DNA of 40,809 bases from Mediterranea sp. (in: CFB group bacteria) (lineage in GTDB: Bacteria; Bacteroidota; Bacteroidia; Bacteroidales; Bacteroidaceae). The stretch lies in the NCBI GenBank assembly GCA_031261785.1, contig JAISIZ010000074.1, positions 1 through 40,809 on the forward strand, in the 5' to 3' direction. Shown here one piece after another: positions 1-8,786 of the stretch. The notes below the pieces were generated by a model. It was not told the DNA's origin, made no database searches, and saw only the letters and a program-made list of their open reading frames with translations. Numbering within the stretch: the first letter of the stretch is position 1; each line of letters opens with the position of its first letter. The translations under genes and the position numbers were made by a program.

Positions 1-32
1 TTGTGCCGTGAACCCTCAACCGTTGATTTAAT

Positions 33-971
33 ATGAGATATTTAGACCCTAAAGCGGATATGATATTCAAGCTGGTGTTCGGTGAGCATCCAGACTTGGT
101 GAAGAGTCTTCTGAACGCCTTGCTTCCGCTGGAGGCTGGGCAGGAGATCGAAGAGATAGAGTATCTCTCGCCCGAGATGATACCCGAAACCCCGTTGAAC
201 AAGTTCAGTATCGTTGACGTGCGTTGCCGTGACAATCTCGGTCGGCAATTCATCGTGGAGATGCAAATGGTTTGGTCGGCCGAATTTCGTCAGCGTGTGC
301 TGTTCAATGCCTCCAAGGCGTATGTGCGGCAACTCGGCCCGAGCGAGGACTACCGTTTGCTTCAGCCTGTCTATTCGCTCAATCTGGTCAACGATCTTTT
401 TGAGCCTGATCTGCAAGGCTACTACCACTATTACCGTTTGGTGCACACAGAGCATAACGACAAAGTTATCGACGGCCTGCATCTTGTTTTTGTAGAGCTT
501 CCCAAGTACACGCCCACCACTTATAAAGAGAAAAAGATGAAGGTGCTTTGGCTACGCTTCCTTACGGAGATCGACGAGAAGACCCGACAAGTACCCGAAG
601 AATTGTTGGCCAATCCCGATATCCAGAAAGCCGTTGCCGTGGTGGAAGAATCAGCATTCACCGAGGCACAACTTTTGGGATACGAAAAGTTCTGGGATGG
701 TGTCAGGATAGAGAAAACTTTAATAAATTCCGCGCTCCGGGCAGAAGAGAGAGGAATGGAAAAGGGGATAAAGAAAGGTATACAGGAAGGCATGGAGAAA
801 GGTCTGGAAGAAGGCATGCAGAAAGGTATGCAGAAAGGCCGGGAAGAAAGCATGGAGGATGTGGCTTTATCAATGATCGCCGACAAACTTCCTTATGCGA
901 CCATCTCCAAATACACAGGCTTGTCCATAGAGAAGATACAGGAATTGGCGGAGAAAGACTTGCGGCATTAA
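33..971 (+). CDS. Rpn-family / PD-(D/E)XK nuclease transposase-like protein
   Basis: The 312-residue product looks like the Rpn (recombination-promoting nuclease, PDDEXK_2) family, once annotated as putative transposases. The N-terminal block (residues 1-100) carries the family's opening DPKADMIFKLVFG and a nuclease core with D62 and the pair E76/Q78 (VEMQ), which fits a D...ExQ variant of the PD-(D/E)XK site. Residues about 240-275 are a run of four-residue repeats of the form (M/I)xxG rich in K and E, and the end (PYATISKYTGLSIEKIQEL) is the usual short helical tail. In the family the activity is DNA cleavage linked to recombination; the biological role is unclear. It stands alone on the plus strand, and only 32 bases precede it in the window, so its promoter cannot be judged. 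Family call is firm, function inferred. Confidence 0.85.
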   Translation: MRYLDPKADMIFKLVFGEHPDLVKSLLNALLPLEAGQEIEEIEYLSPEMIPETPLNKFSIVDVRCRDNLGRQFIVEMQMVWSAEFRQRVLFNASKAYVRQLGPSEDYRLLQPVYSLNLVNDLFEPDLQGYYHYYRLVHTEHNDKVIDGLHLVFVELPKYTPTTYKEKKMKVLWLRFLTEIDEKTRQVPEELLANPDIQKAVAVVEESAFTEAQLLGYEKFWDGVRIEKTLINSALRAEERGMEKGIKKGIQEGMEKGLEEGMQKGMQKGREESMEDVALSMIADKLPYATISKYTGLSIEKIQELAEKDLRH

Positions 972-1069
972 GTAAAAAGTCCTATCGATAAGAGACAATC
1001 CAGGCACTGGTCTCACGGATTCCACAGCTTTTTCACTGAACAGACGACACTTGGGTTACGTAACCCACC

Positions 1070-1228
1070 GATCCTGACCTACGTGATGCCTTGTACGAAC
1101 AAGACCTCCACAGGAGTTTACATTTCAATTCCATTCGAGAGTATGCCACTGCTCGTTTTGGTGACGAATGGTGTTTGACGCCGGAACAATCGCTCTCTTT
1201 ATACAGCGGCAACCGAACCAACCCATAA
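1070..1228 (+). pseudogene. Fragment of a decayed protein-coding gene
   Basis: An open frame of 52 codons reads like real protein (DPDLRDALYEQDLHRS, then a segment ending LTPEQSLSLYSGNR) and ends at TAA 1226-1228. It has no start codon, and a stop codon (1061-1063) lies just upstream in the same frame. The reading seems to continue in another frame across a frameshift near 1060-1070 (HLGYVTH). I do not recognise the family with confidence. It lies between the Rpn gene and the terminator of the starch operon. The rest of the 972-1374 gap shows nothing else except that terminator. Confidence 0.35.
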
Positions 1229-1270
1229 CGGACTTGCACCGTCAAGTCAAGTGCCATGCTCGGCACACCC

Positions 1271-1302
1271 CAAAAAACAGGGAAGCCTCCCGGCTTCCCT
1301 GT
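1271..1302 (-). terminator. Intrinsic terminator of the starch operon
   Basis: A perfect 11-bp stem (ACAGGGAAGCC, 1277-1287, with GGCTTCCCTGT, 1292-1302) closes a 4-base loop. Read on the minus strand it is followed directly by a run of six T, the classical rho-independent form. It lies about 70 bases past the susB stop. Confidence 0.9.
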
Positions 1303-1374
1303 TCGCTCTTGTTAACTTTAAAATTGAATGCAAGACTGTGTTCTCTTGTTCAATGCCTTTATCGTCGGATCTAT

Positions 1375-3507
1375 TCATCGGATGCTGATGGCCACTCCCC
1401 CACCCTTGGCCAGCCGTTGCTTGATGACGCTCTTCGAGGAGACTTTCTGCTGGCGGATGGCGTAGCTCTGCTGGTTGCCTTGCCAGTCGGCATCCTTGCC
1501 GTCCTCGTAGATGGTGGCTACGAAGCTCTTGCCCGGTGGGAGGAAGGAGAAAGAGATGGTGACCACGCGTGCTTGCTCATCGGTGATGCCTCCCACGAAC
1601 CATTCGTCGCGCCCCTTGGCCTTGCGAGCCACGGTGATGTAGTCGCCCGGCTCGGCCTCGAGATACCAGCTGTCGTCCCAGTCCACGGCCACGTCCTTGA
1701 TGAACTGTAGAGCGTCGGGGAAGCGCTCGTAGTTCTCGGGCAGGTCGGCCGCCATCTGTATGGGCGATGGCATGGTGAGGTAGAGGGCGAGCTGCTTGGC
1801 GAGCGTGGTCTGCACCCGCTGGCCGTGCTTCGTGCCGTCCTTGTAGTAATCGAAGCTGAGCTGGAAGATGCCCGGCGTGTAGTCCATCGGGCCACCCTTC
1901 AGCCGGTTGAACGGCAGGATACAGGTGTGGTCGGGGTCGTTGCCTCCGAAGCTCTCGAACTCGCCACCGCGTGCCGATTCCTGCGCCAGCCAGTTGGGCC
2001 AGGTGCGGCAGAGGCCCGTGGGGCGCACGGCCTCGTGACTGTTCACCATGATGCGGTGCCGGGCGGCTGTGCGGGCCACGTGCACGTAGTGGTCGTTCAT
2101 CCACTGCGAGGAGTGGTATTCGCTGCGGGGGATGACGTAGCCCACGTATCCCGTCTTGACGGCTGGATAGCCGTGGTCGGTCATGTATCGGAAAGCCTGC
2201 TCGAGCTGGCGTTCGTAGTCGGCGGCGTTGGATGCCGTCTCGTGATGCATGATCATCCGTACGCCCTTGGCGGCGGCGTAGCGTTGTATCTCGTCGATGT
2301 CGAAGTCGGGATAAGGCTTGGTGAAGAGGAACTGCCGGTCCTTGCGATACGACACCCAGTCCTCCCAGCCCTCGTTCCATCCCTCCACCAGCACGCCCCC
2401 GAAGCCGTGGGTGGCGGCGAAGTCGATGTATCGCTTCACGTGCGCCGTGTTGGCGGCGTGCTTCCCGTTGGGGGTGAGCTTGGCGTAGTCGGTCATGCCG
2501 GGCTTGGCCCGATAGTCGTCGCTATAGGCCCAGGTGCTGGGCTGTCCGGTAAACATCTCCCACCACACGCCGACGTACTTCATGGGCTTGATCCACGAGG
2601 TGTCGTCGATGGCGCACGGCTCGTTGAGGTTGAGTATGAGTTGCGAGGCCAGTATCCGCCGGGCATCGTCGCTCACGATGAGTGTGCGCCACGGGGTGTG
2701 GAACGGCAGTTGGATGTATCCCTTCTTCCCCGTCTTGTCGGGCGTGAGGTGCGCGGTGAGGCTATTCGTCCGGTCGTCGACGTTGAGCAGCATGGCCGGG
2801 TATCCCACGAGGGCCGCCTCGTGCAGGCTGATGTAGAGTCCGTCGGTCGTCTTGAAGAGGATGGGTGTCTGCACGGTGAGTCCGCCGTGCGCACGGGTCT
2901 CGTATCCCTTCTTGCTGAGGTTGACGGTCATCATGGAGTCGATCTTCGAGATGGGTGCCGTAGTGTAGGCGAACTCGTTGGTGTCGTAATCGCCGGGCAT
3001 ACAGAACGCCGTATGGTTGGCGGTGAGGTTGAAGGCGGTCAGCTCGTCGGTCACGGTGAGGTAGTTGAGGCGCGGCTGCGCGGGCAACTCGTAGCGGAAC
3101 CCCAGCCCGTCGTCGAACAGGCGGAAGCGCACGAGCAATCGCCGCCCTTCTTTCTCGAGGGTGACGAGGAGTTCGTTGTAGTGGTCGCGCACCTCGCTGT
3201 ACTCTCCCCAGACAGGTTTCCACGTCTGGTCCACCGTCTGCCGGGCGACGTCGGCGAGCCTGAAGCCGGTGGCCAGCTCAGCCTCGTCGGTGAGCAGTCC
3301 CAGTTGGCTCTCGGTTACCACGGGCTGGTCCTTGTAGTCGAGGCGATACGCGGGCTGGCCGTCGGCCCGCAGGGTGAAGGTGAGCGCGAAGTTCCCGTCG
3401 GGCGAGGCGAGCGTCTGGGTCGACGCGGGCGGACACGGTTCGAAGCCCGCCGCCAGCTCGATGGAGAGAAGCACGAGCGAGAGGAGGAGTAGGGATGTTC
3501 GTTTCAT
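1375..3507 (-). CDS. susB: GH97 alpha-glucosidase, SusB-like
   Basis: This GH97 enzyme should release glucose from the non-reducing ends of imported malto-oligosaccharides in the periplasm. The 710-residue product has a signal peptide (MKRTSLLLLSLVLLSIELAAG), an N-terminal beta-sandwich and a (beta/alpha)8 barrel from about residue 305. E423 (in HHE), E492 (in NSHEAV) and E516 (in GGEFE) sit exactly 16 positions before E439, E508 and E532 of B. thetaiotaomicron SusB, so it belongs to the inverting, calcium-dependent branch and not the retaining branch. The start at 3507 gives a clean signal peptide 11 bases after the amylase stop. An earlier ATG at 3522, overlapping that stop as ATGA, would add five residues and cannot be excluded. 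It is the last gene of the starch operon. Confidence 0.93.
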   Translation of the reverse strand: MKRTSLLLLSLVLLSIELAAGFEPCPPASTQTLASPDGNFALTFTLRADGQPAYRLDYKDQPVVTESQLGLLTDEAELATGFRLADVARQTVDQTWKPVWGEYSEVRDHYNELLVTLEKEGRRLLVRFRLFDDGLGFRYELPAQPRLNYLTVTDELTAFNLTANHTAFCMPGDYDTNEFAYTTAPISKIDSMMTVNLSKKGYETRAHGGLTVQTPILFKTTDGLYISLHEAALVGYPAMLLNVDDRTNSLTAHLTPDKTGKKGYIQLPFHTPWRTLIVSDDARRILASQLILNLNEPCAIDDTSWIKPMKYVGVWWEMFTGQPSTWAYSDDYRAKPGMTDYAKLTPNGKHAANTAHVKRYIDFAATHGFGGVLVEGWNEGWEDWVSYRKDRQFLFTKPYPDFDIDEIQRYAAAKGVRMIMHHETASNAADYERQLEQAFRYMTDHGYPAVKTGYVGYVIPRSEYHSSQWMNDHYVHVARTAARHRIMVNSHEAVRPTGLCRTWPNWLAQESARGGEFESFGGNDPDHTCILPFNRLKGGPMDYTPGIFQLSFDYYKDGTKHGQRVQTTLAKQLALYLTMPSPIQMAADLPENYERFPDALQFIKDVAVDWDDSWYLEAEPGDYITVARKAKGRDEWFVGGITDEQARVVTISFSFLPPGKSFVATIYEDGKDADWQGNQQSYAIRQQKVSSKSVIKQRLAKGGGVAISIR

Positions 3508-3518
3508 GGCGTCGAAGG

Positions 3519-4871
3519 TCATTCTATTTTCCAGATGTGGTATTCGTAGGGCGCCAGCTCCATGGTTCGCAACAACGTGGTGGAGGCTCCCGTCCACATA
3601 TCGACAGCCTTGTCGCCCACCCGCTCCATGGGCAGGTTGACGACCTCCGCGCTGCCGGCGGTGTTGACCAGCACGAGTATCTTCTCGGTGGCCGACACGC
3701 GGTAGGCACACACCGCCCGCCCCGTGCTATATAGCTTCACCGTGCCGTGCTGCAAGGCGGGCGAGCCGCGGTACAGACCCATGAGCTTCTCGTAGTCGGC
3801 CTGGTAGCCGGGGTTGGCGGTGAAGTCCATCGTGCGGTCGACGAAGAACGAGAGCGGCGACGGGTAGGCCACCTCCTGCGAGCTGTATATCATGGGGCAT
3901 CCGCCCATCGAGACATTGGCCACGAAGGCCGAGAAAGCCCCTTCGGCCGAGCGATAGGTCGCGAGCGGCGAGGCTTCGTTGGCCATGTCGTGGTTGGTGA
4001 TGTGGCGCATCAGCGTCTTGCCGTTGGTGGCCGTGGCCAGCTCGGCGCTGGAGGTGCTGTATAGGTCGGACACGCTGGTGCTTCCGCCGTAGACGCTTTG
4101 CAGGCGATAGGCGAAGTTCCAGGCGTAGATCATGTCGAAGCCGGCGTCGTAGAGCGAGGCGTTTCCGCTCTCGGCCAGCATCAGCAGCGGGTCGCTGCCC
4201 TTGGCCGCGCGCAGGGCGGTGAGGGCGCTCTTCCAGAAGTCGGCGGGCACGCCCTCGGCATAGTCGCAGCGGAATCCGTCGATGTCGGCCTCGGTCACCC
4301 AGTAGGTCATGGCGTCGAGCATGGCCGCGCGCATCTCCCGGCTATCGTAGTTGAGGTCGGCCACGTCGCCCCAGTTGGTGCCCGGCGGGGAGATGATGTC
4401 GCCGTTGGCGTCCTTGGAGTACCAGTCGGGATGCTCGGTGATCCAAGCGTTGTCCCACGAGGTGTGGTTGCCCACCCAGTCGAGTATCACCATCATCCCT
4501 TTGGCGTGCGCGGCGCCTACCAGCGCCTTGAGGTCGGCCATCGTGCCGTACGAGGGTTTCAGCGCACGGTAGTCGCGCACGCAGTAGGGCGAGCCGACGG
4601 CCTTGACCTCGCCTTGTTCGTAGATGGGCATGAGCCAGAGCACGTTGACGCCGAGGCGCCCGATGCGGTCGAGCTGCCCCCGCAAGGCGTTCAACGCTTG
4701 CGAGGTGCCGAACAGTCCGGGATTGGCCTCGTAGATGACATAGCCATCCGTCGCCTCTTCTGTCCCGTCAGGGGGGGTTGGCCCGGGCTGCGGCTCGTCG
4801 CCGCCGTTGCCGCTGCCGCAGCTCCAGAGGAGCAGCATCAGCATAAGGGAGATATTCAGTAATTTCTTCAT
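3519..4871 (-). CDS. GH13 alpha-amylase lipoprotein, SusG-like role
   Basis: A 450-residue alpha-amylase-family enzyme for endo-cleavage of alpha-1,4-glucan. The signal peptide ends in a lipobox (LLLWSC, lipidated C18), so it is membrane-anchored, probably at the cell surface. All four GH13 regions are present: DWVGNH (131-136), GFRCD with nucleophile D203, AESGN with acid/base E234, and NHD with D295. A proline/acid linker (residues 19-40) precedes the barrel. It is much shorter than SusG, and I see no inserted CBM58-type module; starch binding may be delegated to the CBM26 lipoprotein encoded just before it. It lies 90 bases after that gene, with a strong hairpin in the gap, and 11 bases before susB. 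Exact product pattern cannot be read from sequence. Confidence 0.9.
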   Translation of the reverse strand: MKKLLNISLMLMLLLWSCGSGNGGDEPQPGPTPPDGTEEATDGYVIYEANPGLFGTSQALNALRGQLDRIGRLGVNVLWLMPIYEQGEVKAVGSPYCVRDYRALKPSYGTMADLKALVGAAHAKGMMVILDWVGNHTSWDNAWITEHPDWYSKDANGDIISPPGTNWGDVADLNYDSREMRAAMLDAMTYWVTEADIDGFRCDYAEGVPADFWKSALTALRAAKGSDPLLMLAESGNASLYDAGFDMIYAWNFAYRLQSVYGGSTSVSDLYSTSSAELATATNGKTLMRHITNHDMANEASPLATYRSAEGAFSAFVANVSMGGCPMIYSSQEVAYPSPLSFFVDRTMDFTANPGYQADYEKLMGLYRGSPALQHGTVKLYSTGRAVCAYRVSATEKILVLVNTAGSAEVVNLPMERVGDKAVDMWTGASTTLLRTMELAPYEYHIWKIE

Positions 4872-4894
4872 TCCTTCGTCAGTGTAGGATTAAT

Positions 4895-4935
4895 GCCAAG
4901 GTGCCCCCGGCTCGTCGCCGGGGAGCTACCTTGGC
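4895..4935 (-). other. Intercistronic stem-loop
   Basis: GCCAAGGT (4895-4902) pairs with ACCTTGGC (4928-4935), enclosing an inner CCCCGGC/GCCGGGG stem. No T run follows on the minus strand, so it is more likely an mRNA-stabilising or processing hairpin than a terminator. It separates the starch-binding genes from the two enzyme genes. Confidence 0.6.
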
Positions 4936-4961
4936 GGGGATGTTCGCGTAAAATACTCTCT

Positions 4962-6944
4962 TTATGGTTTCGGCAACAGCTCGGTGCCCGCGTCGTCGAT
5001 GCGGACGAAGATGTCGCCCAGTAGCCGCACGGACAGGTCGGGCAGCTGCGTGCCCGTTCCGCTGTTGAAGATGAGGTTCACGTTCTTCAGCACGTTGGCC
5101 GACAGGTCGAGGTACTTGTAGGTGACGCCCTCCACCTCGCGTGTCTCGGTCATGGGTAGCCCGGGCCATCCGGCCAGCTCCACGTCGCCCCAGCTGTAGA
5201 CCGACAGTCCACCCCACGTCGTCTGGTCGAGCACGTAGAGGTGCGCGCCCACTTCGGTAAGCGTGGTTCCGTCGAACTGCAGGTAGTAGTCGCGGTTGAT
5301 GGTGAAGCCCGGGATGTCCTGCTGTCCTCCGTTGCCGTTGGGCATGAGGTTATACGTATTGCCCGTGTTGACCGGCGAGAGCTGGTAGCGCAGGTAATTG
5401 GTGCCGTTGATGTCGACCGTCTCGACGGGTTGCAGGCCCGGCCATCCGGCATCGTCGCCCAGCTGTGGGTTGTCGGTGCTATACCCGTAGAGGTTGAGCG
5501 TGCCTCCCCAGCCGGAGAGATCCTCGATGTAGATGCTGTACGCCTTGCCGTAGCTGCCGGGGTCGATCTCGGTGACACCCGTGGCCGAGATGGCGTAATA
5601 GATGTCGTGGTCGATGGTCACCGACGCAGGTGCGTCGAATTGCAGTCCGGCGCCGTTGTTGAAGATGAAGTTGTAGGTCTTCCCGTTCTCGGCGCGCGAC
5701 AACGCGAACTGCGTGAACGCCACTCCGTTGACGTCGGCCGTGCCCGTGGATTGCATGCCCGGCCATCCTGCTCCGGCCAGCGGCGTGTTGCTGTCGTTGT
5801 AGCCGTAGAGGATGGTGGTGCCCCATCCGGCGGTGTTGTCCACGTAGACGCTGTATCCGCGGTGTGTGGCGGGGTCCACCTCGTTGATGCCGTCGGCGGT
5901 GAGCATGAAGTAGTAGTCGCGGCTGAAGAGGATCTGCTTGGTGACCATCTCCTTCACGCCGGCGTCGCCGGTCTCCTTGCCGTTGTTGAACCAGAGGTCG
6001 ATGTTCTGTCCCATGAGGTCCATGGAGGTCTCGAAGTAGGTGTACGTCACTCCGTTCTGCTCCACGCTGCCCATCGGCTCCATGCCCGGCCAGTCGGCCC
6101 CGCCGATGCTGAGCGTGAGGGCGTCCCATCCGGTGAGGTTGTCCACGTAGATGCGGTAGCTGGCGTTGGGGTCGGTGGCGGTGATGGCGGCGTCGGTAAG
6201 GCGGAAGTAGTAGGTCTTGTTGAAGTCGATGGTAGCCACGTCGAACTGCGACCCATTGTTATTGTTGTTCACGATGATGTTGACGCCCGTGAGATCGGCC
6301 TTCTCCTCTCCGAGGTCGAAGTAGGTGAAGGTGATACCGTTGATCACCTCCGTGCCGCTGGGCTGCTTGCCCGGCCACCCGCCGAGGATGTCGGTATCGG
6401 GCGTGCCTTCTTTCCACCCGTAGAGGGCGAGGGCCGTCCAGCTCGAGGCGTTCTGTATGTAGACCACGTTGCCGTCGTGTCCGCCGCCCTCCTCGGGCGC
6501 GTCGAAGTACTTCGCCCAACGGTCCACGAAGACGTTGGTCCGACTTCCTAGGCCGACGTTGAGGGTGTGGCTCATCGCCTCGTTCCGCACGCTCCGTTCC
6601 TCGCCTTGCGCGGCGGAGACGAAGTAGAAGCCGTCGGCCAGCGTCTTGCCGTCGACGAACGTCTCGGGCATGAGGTAGATGCCCCATTTCGAGTCGCTGC
6701 CGGTGGCCTTCTCGAGCATCCAGGTGGGATTGCCCACGGCGGCCGCGGCGCCACCGTTGAAAGCGCCCACGATGTAGTAGCTGTCGTCGGCCGCGCTGCC
6801 GATGGGCAGGATGACCTCCAACAGGATGGCGTTCTCCTTGAGTTCGAACTGTGGCTGCTCCACGTCGAACACGATCGCTTCCTTGTCGCACGCGCCGATC
6901 AGGGCGAGCAGGGGAAGCAGGAATAAGTATATGGCTCGTTTCAT
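4962..6944 (-). CDS. Outer-membrane starch-binding lipoprotein with five CBM26-like modules
   Basis: This 660-residue protein fills the place of SusE/SusF. It starts with a lipoprotein signal (LALIGAC) and a domain of about 130 residues, then five tandem modules of roughly 95-104 residues (about 160-260, 261-360, 361-464, 465-566, 567-660). Each has a W near its start, a WPG(M/L/K) motif, an NG(V/I/T) turn followed by YxY-like strands, and most have a (F/W)NxG motif. That pattern matches starch-binding module 26. The fourth module reads NLMPNGNGG where others read IFNNG, so its site may differ. Modules are joined by short (D/E)(V/I)(D/G)P-type linkers. It begins 12 bases after susD. Role inferred: multivalent capture of starch at the surface. 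Module boundaries are by eye. Confidence 0.85.
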   Translation of the reverse strand: MKRAIYLFLLPLLALIGACDKEAIVFDVEQPQFELKENAILLEVILPIGSAADDSYYIVGAFNGGAAAAVGNPTWMLEKATGSDSKWGIYLMPETFVDGKTLADGFYFVSAAQGEERSVRNEAMSHTLNVGLGSRTNVFVDRWAKYFDAPEEGGGHDGNVVYIQNASSWTALALYGWKEGTPDTDILGGWPGKQPSGTEVINGITFTYFDLGEEKADLTGVNIIVNNNNNGSQFDVATIDFNKTYYFRLTDAAITATDPNASYRIYVDNLTGWDALTLSIGGADWPGMEPMGSVEQNGVTYTYFETSMDLMGQNIDLWFNNGKETGDAGVKEMVTKQILFSRDYYFMLTADGINEVDPATHRGYSVYVDNTAGWGTTILYGYNDSNTPLAGAGWPGMQSTGTADVNGVAFTQFALSRAENGKTYNFIFNNGAGLQFDAPASVTIDHDIYYAISATGVTEIDPGSYGKAYSIYIEDLSGWGGTLNLYGYSTDNPQLGDDAGWPGLQPVETVDINGTNYLRYQLSPVNTGNTYNLMPNGNGGQQDIPGFTINRDYYLQFDGTTLTEVGAHLYVLDQTTWGGLSVYSWGDVELAGWPGLPMTETREVEGVTYKYLDLSANVLKNVNLIFNSGTGTQLPDLSVRLLGDIFVRIDDAGTELLPKP

Positions 6945-6956
6945 ACGTTTGTTGCG

Positions 6957-8756
6957 TTAATAGTTAGGATTCTGGATCAGTCCGGGATTCACCAGCAAGG
7001 CCGAGGCCGGCAGGGGGAACCACTCGTATTTGCGGTCGCGGGTGGCGGGATAGGCTACCCCGTCGTCCTGCGTGCGGCCGAAGAACCACCACTGTCCCTG
7101 CGTGAACTTGTCGAAGCGGCGCAGGTCGGTGCGGCGCCGACGTCCCTCCTCGAGGAACTCGATGCCCCACTGGCTAAGCATCCAGTCGAGGTCGAAGGCG
7201 GTGAAGCCATGTCCGGGCTGGTCTTTCACCGTAGCCCAGTCGCCGGCGCTGAAGTAGCGCTCGCGTACCTCGTTCACCGTCTCCTTGGCCAGGTTGGCGT
7301 CGCCGCCCCGCATCTGGCACTCGGCGAGCATATAGTACACCTCGCTCAGGCGGAACTCCACCTGGTCGATGTCCTGAAAGTCGATGCCCGCCGAGGTGGG
7401 GTAGACGGGATATTTCACCAAGCGGTAGCCCGAGGTGGTCTCTCCCCAGCGGGGCGACATCACCGTCTCGAGGTTGCGGCCGAGGTTCATGAACGTGCCC
7501 ACCTGGTCGACGTAGACAATGGGTTGCCCGTCGCGGTCGGCATCGGCCAGCAAGGCGTCGCCCGTGCCGTAGTTGGCGCGTATGGCGCCCTTGAGGAAGA
7601 GTCCGCCGTTCCACTCGTTGCGGCTGTCGACCATATAGGTCTGCTTGCGGATGTCGCGGTCGTCGAAGCGTTCGTACACCGCGCCCAGCTTGTCGCCGTA
7701 GGGAGCGTCGAGGAAGCAGGCGGCTCCCGTGCTGCCGCCCGAGGTCTGCACCTGTCCCGAGTTGTCGTACGACGGCACGATGCAGACGCAGTTCCACGGA
7801 CTTTGACTATAAGTTCCCCCGAAGTAGTCCCAGATGTTGTAGGGCCACATGGTGGTGCGCATCCATCCCAGGTTGAGCTTGCCGTTCTCGCAGGCGAAGG
7901 CCATCACCACCTCGGGACATTCGGTGTTGGTGATGGAGTAGATGTCGCGGAAGTCGGTGGCCAGCGAATAGGTGCCATACTGTCCGCCGATGATCTGTTG
8001 GCAGAGCGTGGCGCACTCACCGAAGCGCTCCTCGCCGATGAATATCCCGGCGTTGAGCAGCAGGCGAGCCTTGATCATGCGGTTGGCCGCCTGGTTCATG
8101 CGGTTCACCGAGTTGGTGAGCATGGCCGGGTAGGCCTCGTCCAGCTCGGTGGCGATGAAGTCGTAGATGAGCTTGCAACTGGTGTCGAAGTCGGGATCGG
8201 CCGTGGGCGGCAGGTCGCTGCCGTCGGCGGGCTGCGTATTGAGGGGCAAGGATCCGCCCCATATCTCGAAAATGTTGTAGTAGGCCCAGGCGCGGAGCGT
8301 GCGCACCTCGCCGATGTAGGCGGCGAGGCTCTCGGCGGTCATGCCGATGGTAGCGGGGTCGATATTGCTGAGGTCGACGATGACGGTGTTGCACAGGCCG
8401 ATGGTGGTCCAGGCGAACTCCCACGCCGAGCGTATGATGGTGGCCTCGGCCGTCCACGTATGCGTGGAGAACACGGTCTTGGCTCCTTCGTCGTAGCCCC
8501 ACAGCCCACCGTTCCAGGTGCGCCAGGCTACCTGGTCGGCCGAGAACTCTTGCATGTAGTAGAAGTATTCGGCGTAGCTGGTGGCCGCTTTGGAGTATAT
8601 GCTCGACACGGCGCTCTTCACGTTGCTCTCGTTCTGGTAGTAAATGGTGCTGTCCACGCGGTCGAACACCTCTTCGGTGAGGTCGAAGCAGCCGCTCAGG
8701 GTGAGCGACAGCGCCACCGCGGCGCTCCATAGATAGGTATCTTTCAATCGTTTCAT
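6957..8756 (-). CDS. susD: SusD/RagB family starch-binding lipoprotein
   Basis: The 599-residue product has a type II signal peptide (LTLSGCFDL) and the SusD/RagB layout: an N-terminal segment on fall-out of the lipid anchor (STIYYQNESNVKSAVSSIYSKA), a helical TPR-like core (RTLRAWAYYNIFEIWGG) and a C-terminal region ending with the family signature seen as FPLPASALLVNPGLIQNPNY. It forms the lid of the SusC transporter and presents alpha-glucan to it. It begins 30 bases after susC and ends 12 bases before the CBM26 lipoprotein gene. Starch as ligand is inferred from the GH13 and GH97 neighbours. Confidence 0.93.
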   Translation of the reverse strand: MKRLKDTYLWSAAVALSLTLSGCFDLTEEVFDRVDSTIYYQNESNVKSAVSSIYSKAATSYAEYFYYMQEFSADQVAWRTWNGGLWGYDEGAKTVFSTHTWTAEATIIRSAWEFAWTTIGLCNTVIVDLSNIDPATIGMTAESLAAYIGEVRTLRAWAYYNIFEIWGGSLPLNTQPADGSDLPPTADPDFDTSCKLIYDFIATELDEAYPAMLTNSVNRMNQAANRMIKARLLLNAGIFIGEERFGECATLCQQIIGGQYGTYSLATDFRDIYSITNTECPEVVMAFACENGKLNLGWMRTTMWPYNIWDYFGGTYSQSPWNCVCIVPSYDNSGQVQTSGGSTGAACFLDAPYGDKLGAVYERFDDRDIRKQTYMVDSRNEWNGGLFLKGAIRANYGTGDALLADADRDGQPIVYVDQVGTFMNLGRNLETVMSPRWGETTSGYRLVKYPVYPTSAGIDFQDIDQVEFRLSEVYYMLAECQMRGGDANLAKETVNEVRERYFSAGDWATVKDQPGHGFTAFDLDWMLSQWGIEFLEEGRRRRTDLRRFDKFTQGQWWFFGRTQDDGVAYPATRDRKYEWFPLPASALLVNPGLIQNPNY

Positions 8757-8786
8757 AAATTCATCAATCTAAGTTCGTTCATTACG

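Noticed and set aside
1825..3492. Long open frame (555 codons) on the plus strand opposite the GH97 gene
   Set aside because: It is antisense to a well-supported enzyme, has low-complexity V/G/H/R-rich translation, and results from GC-rich codon bias.
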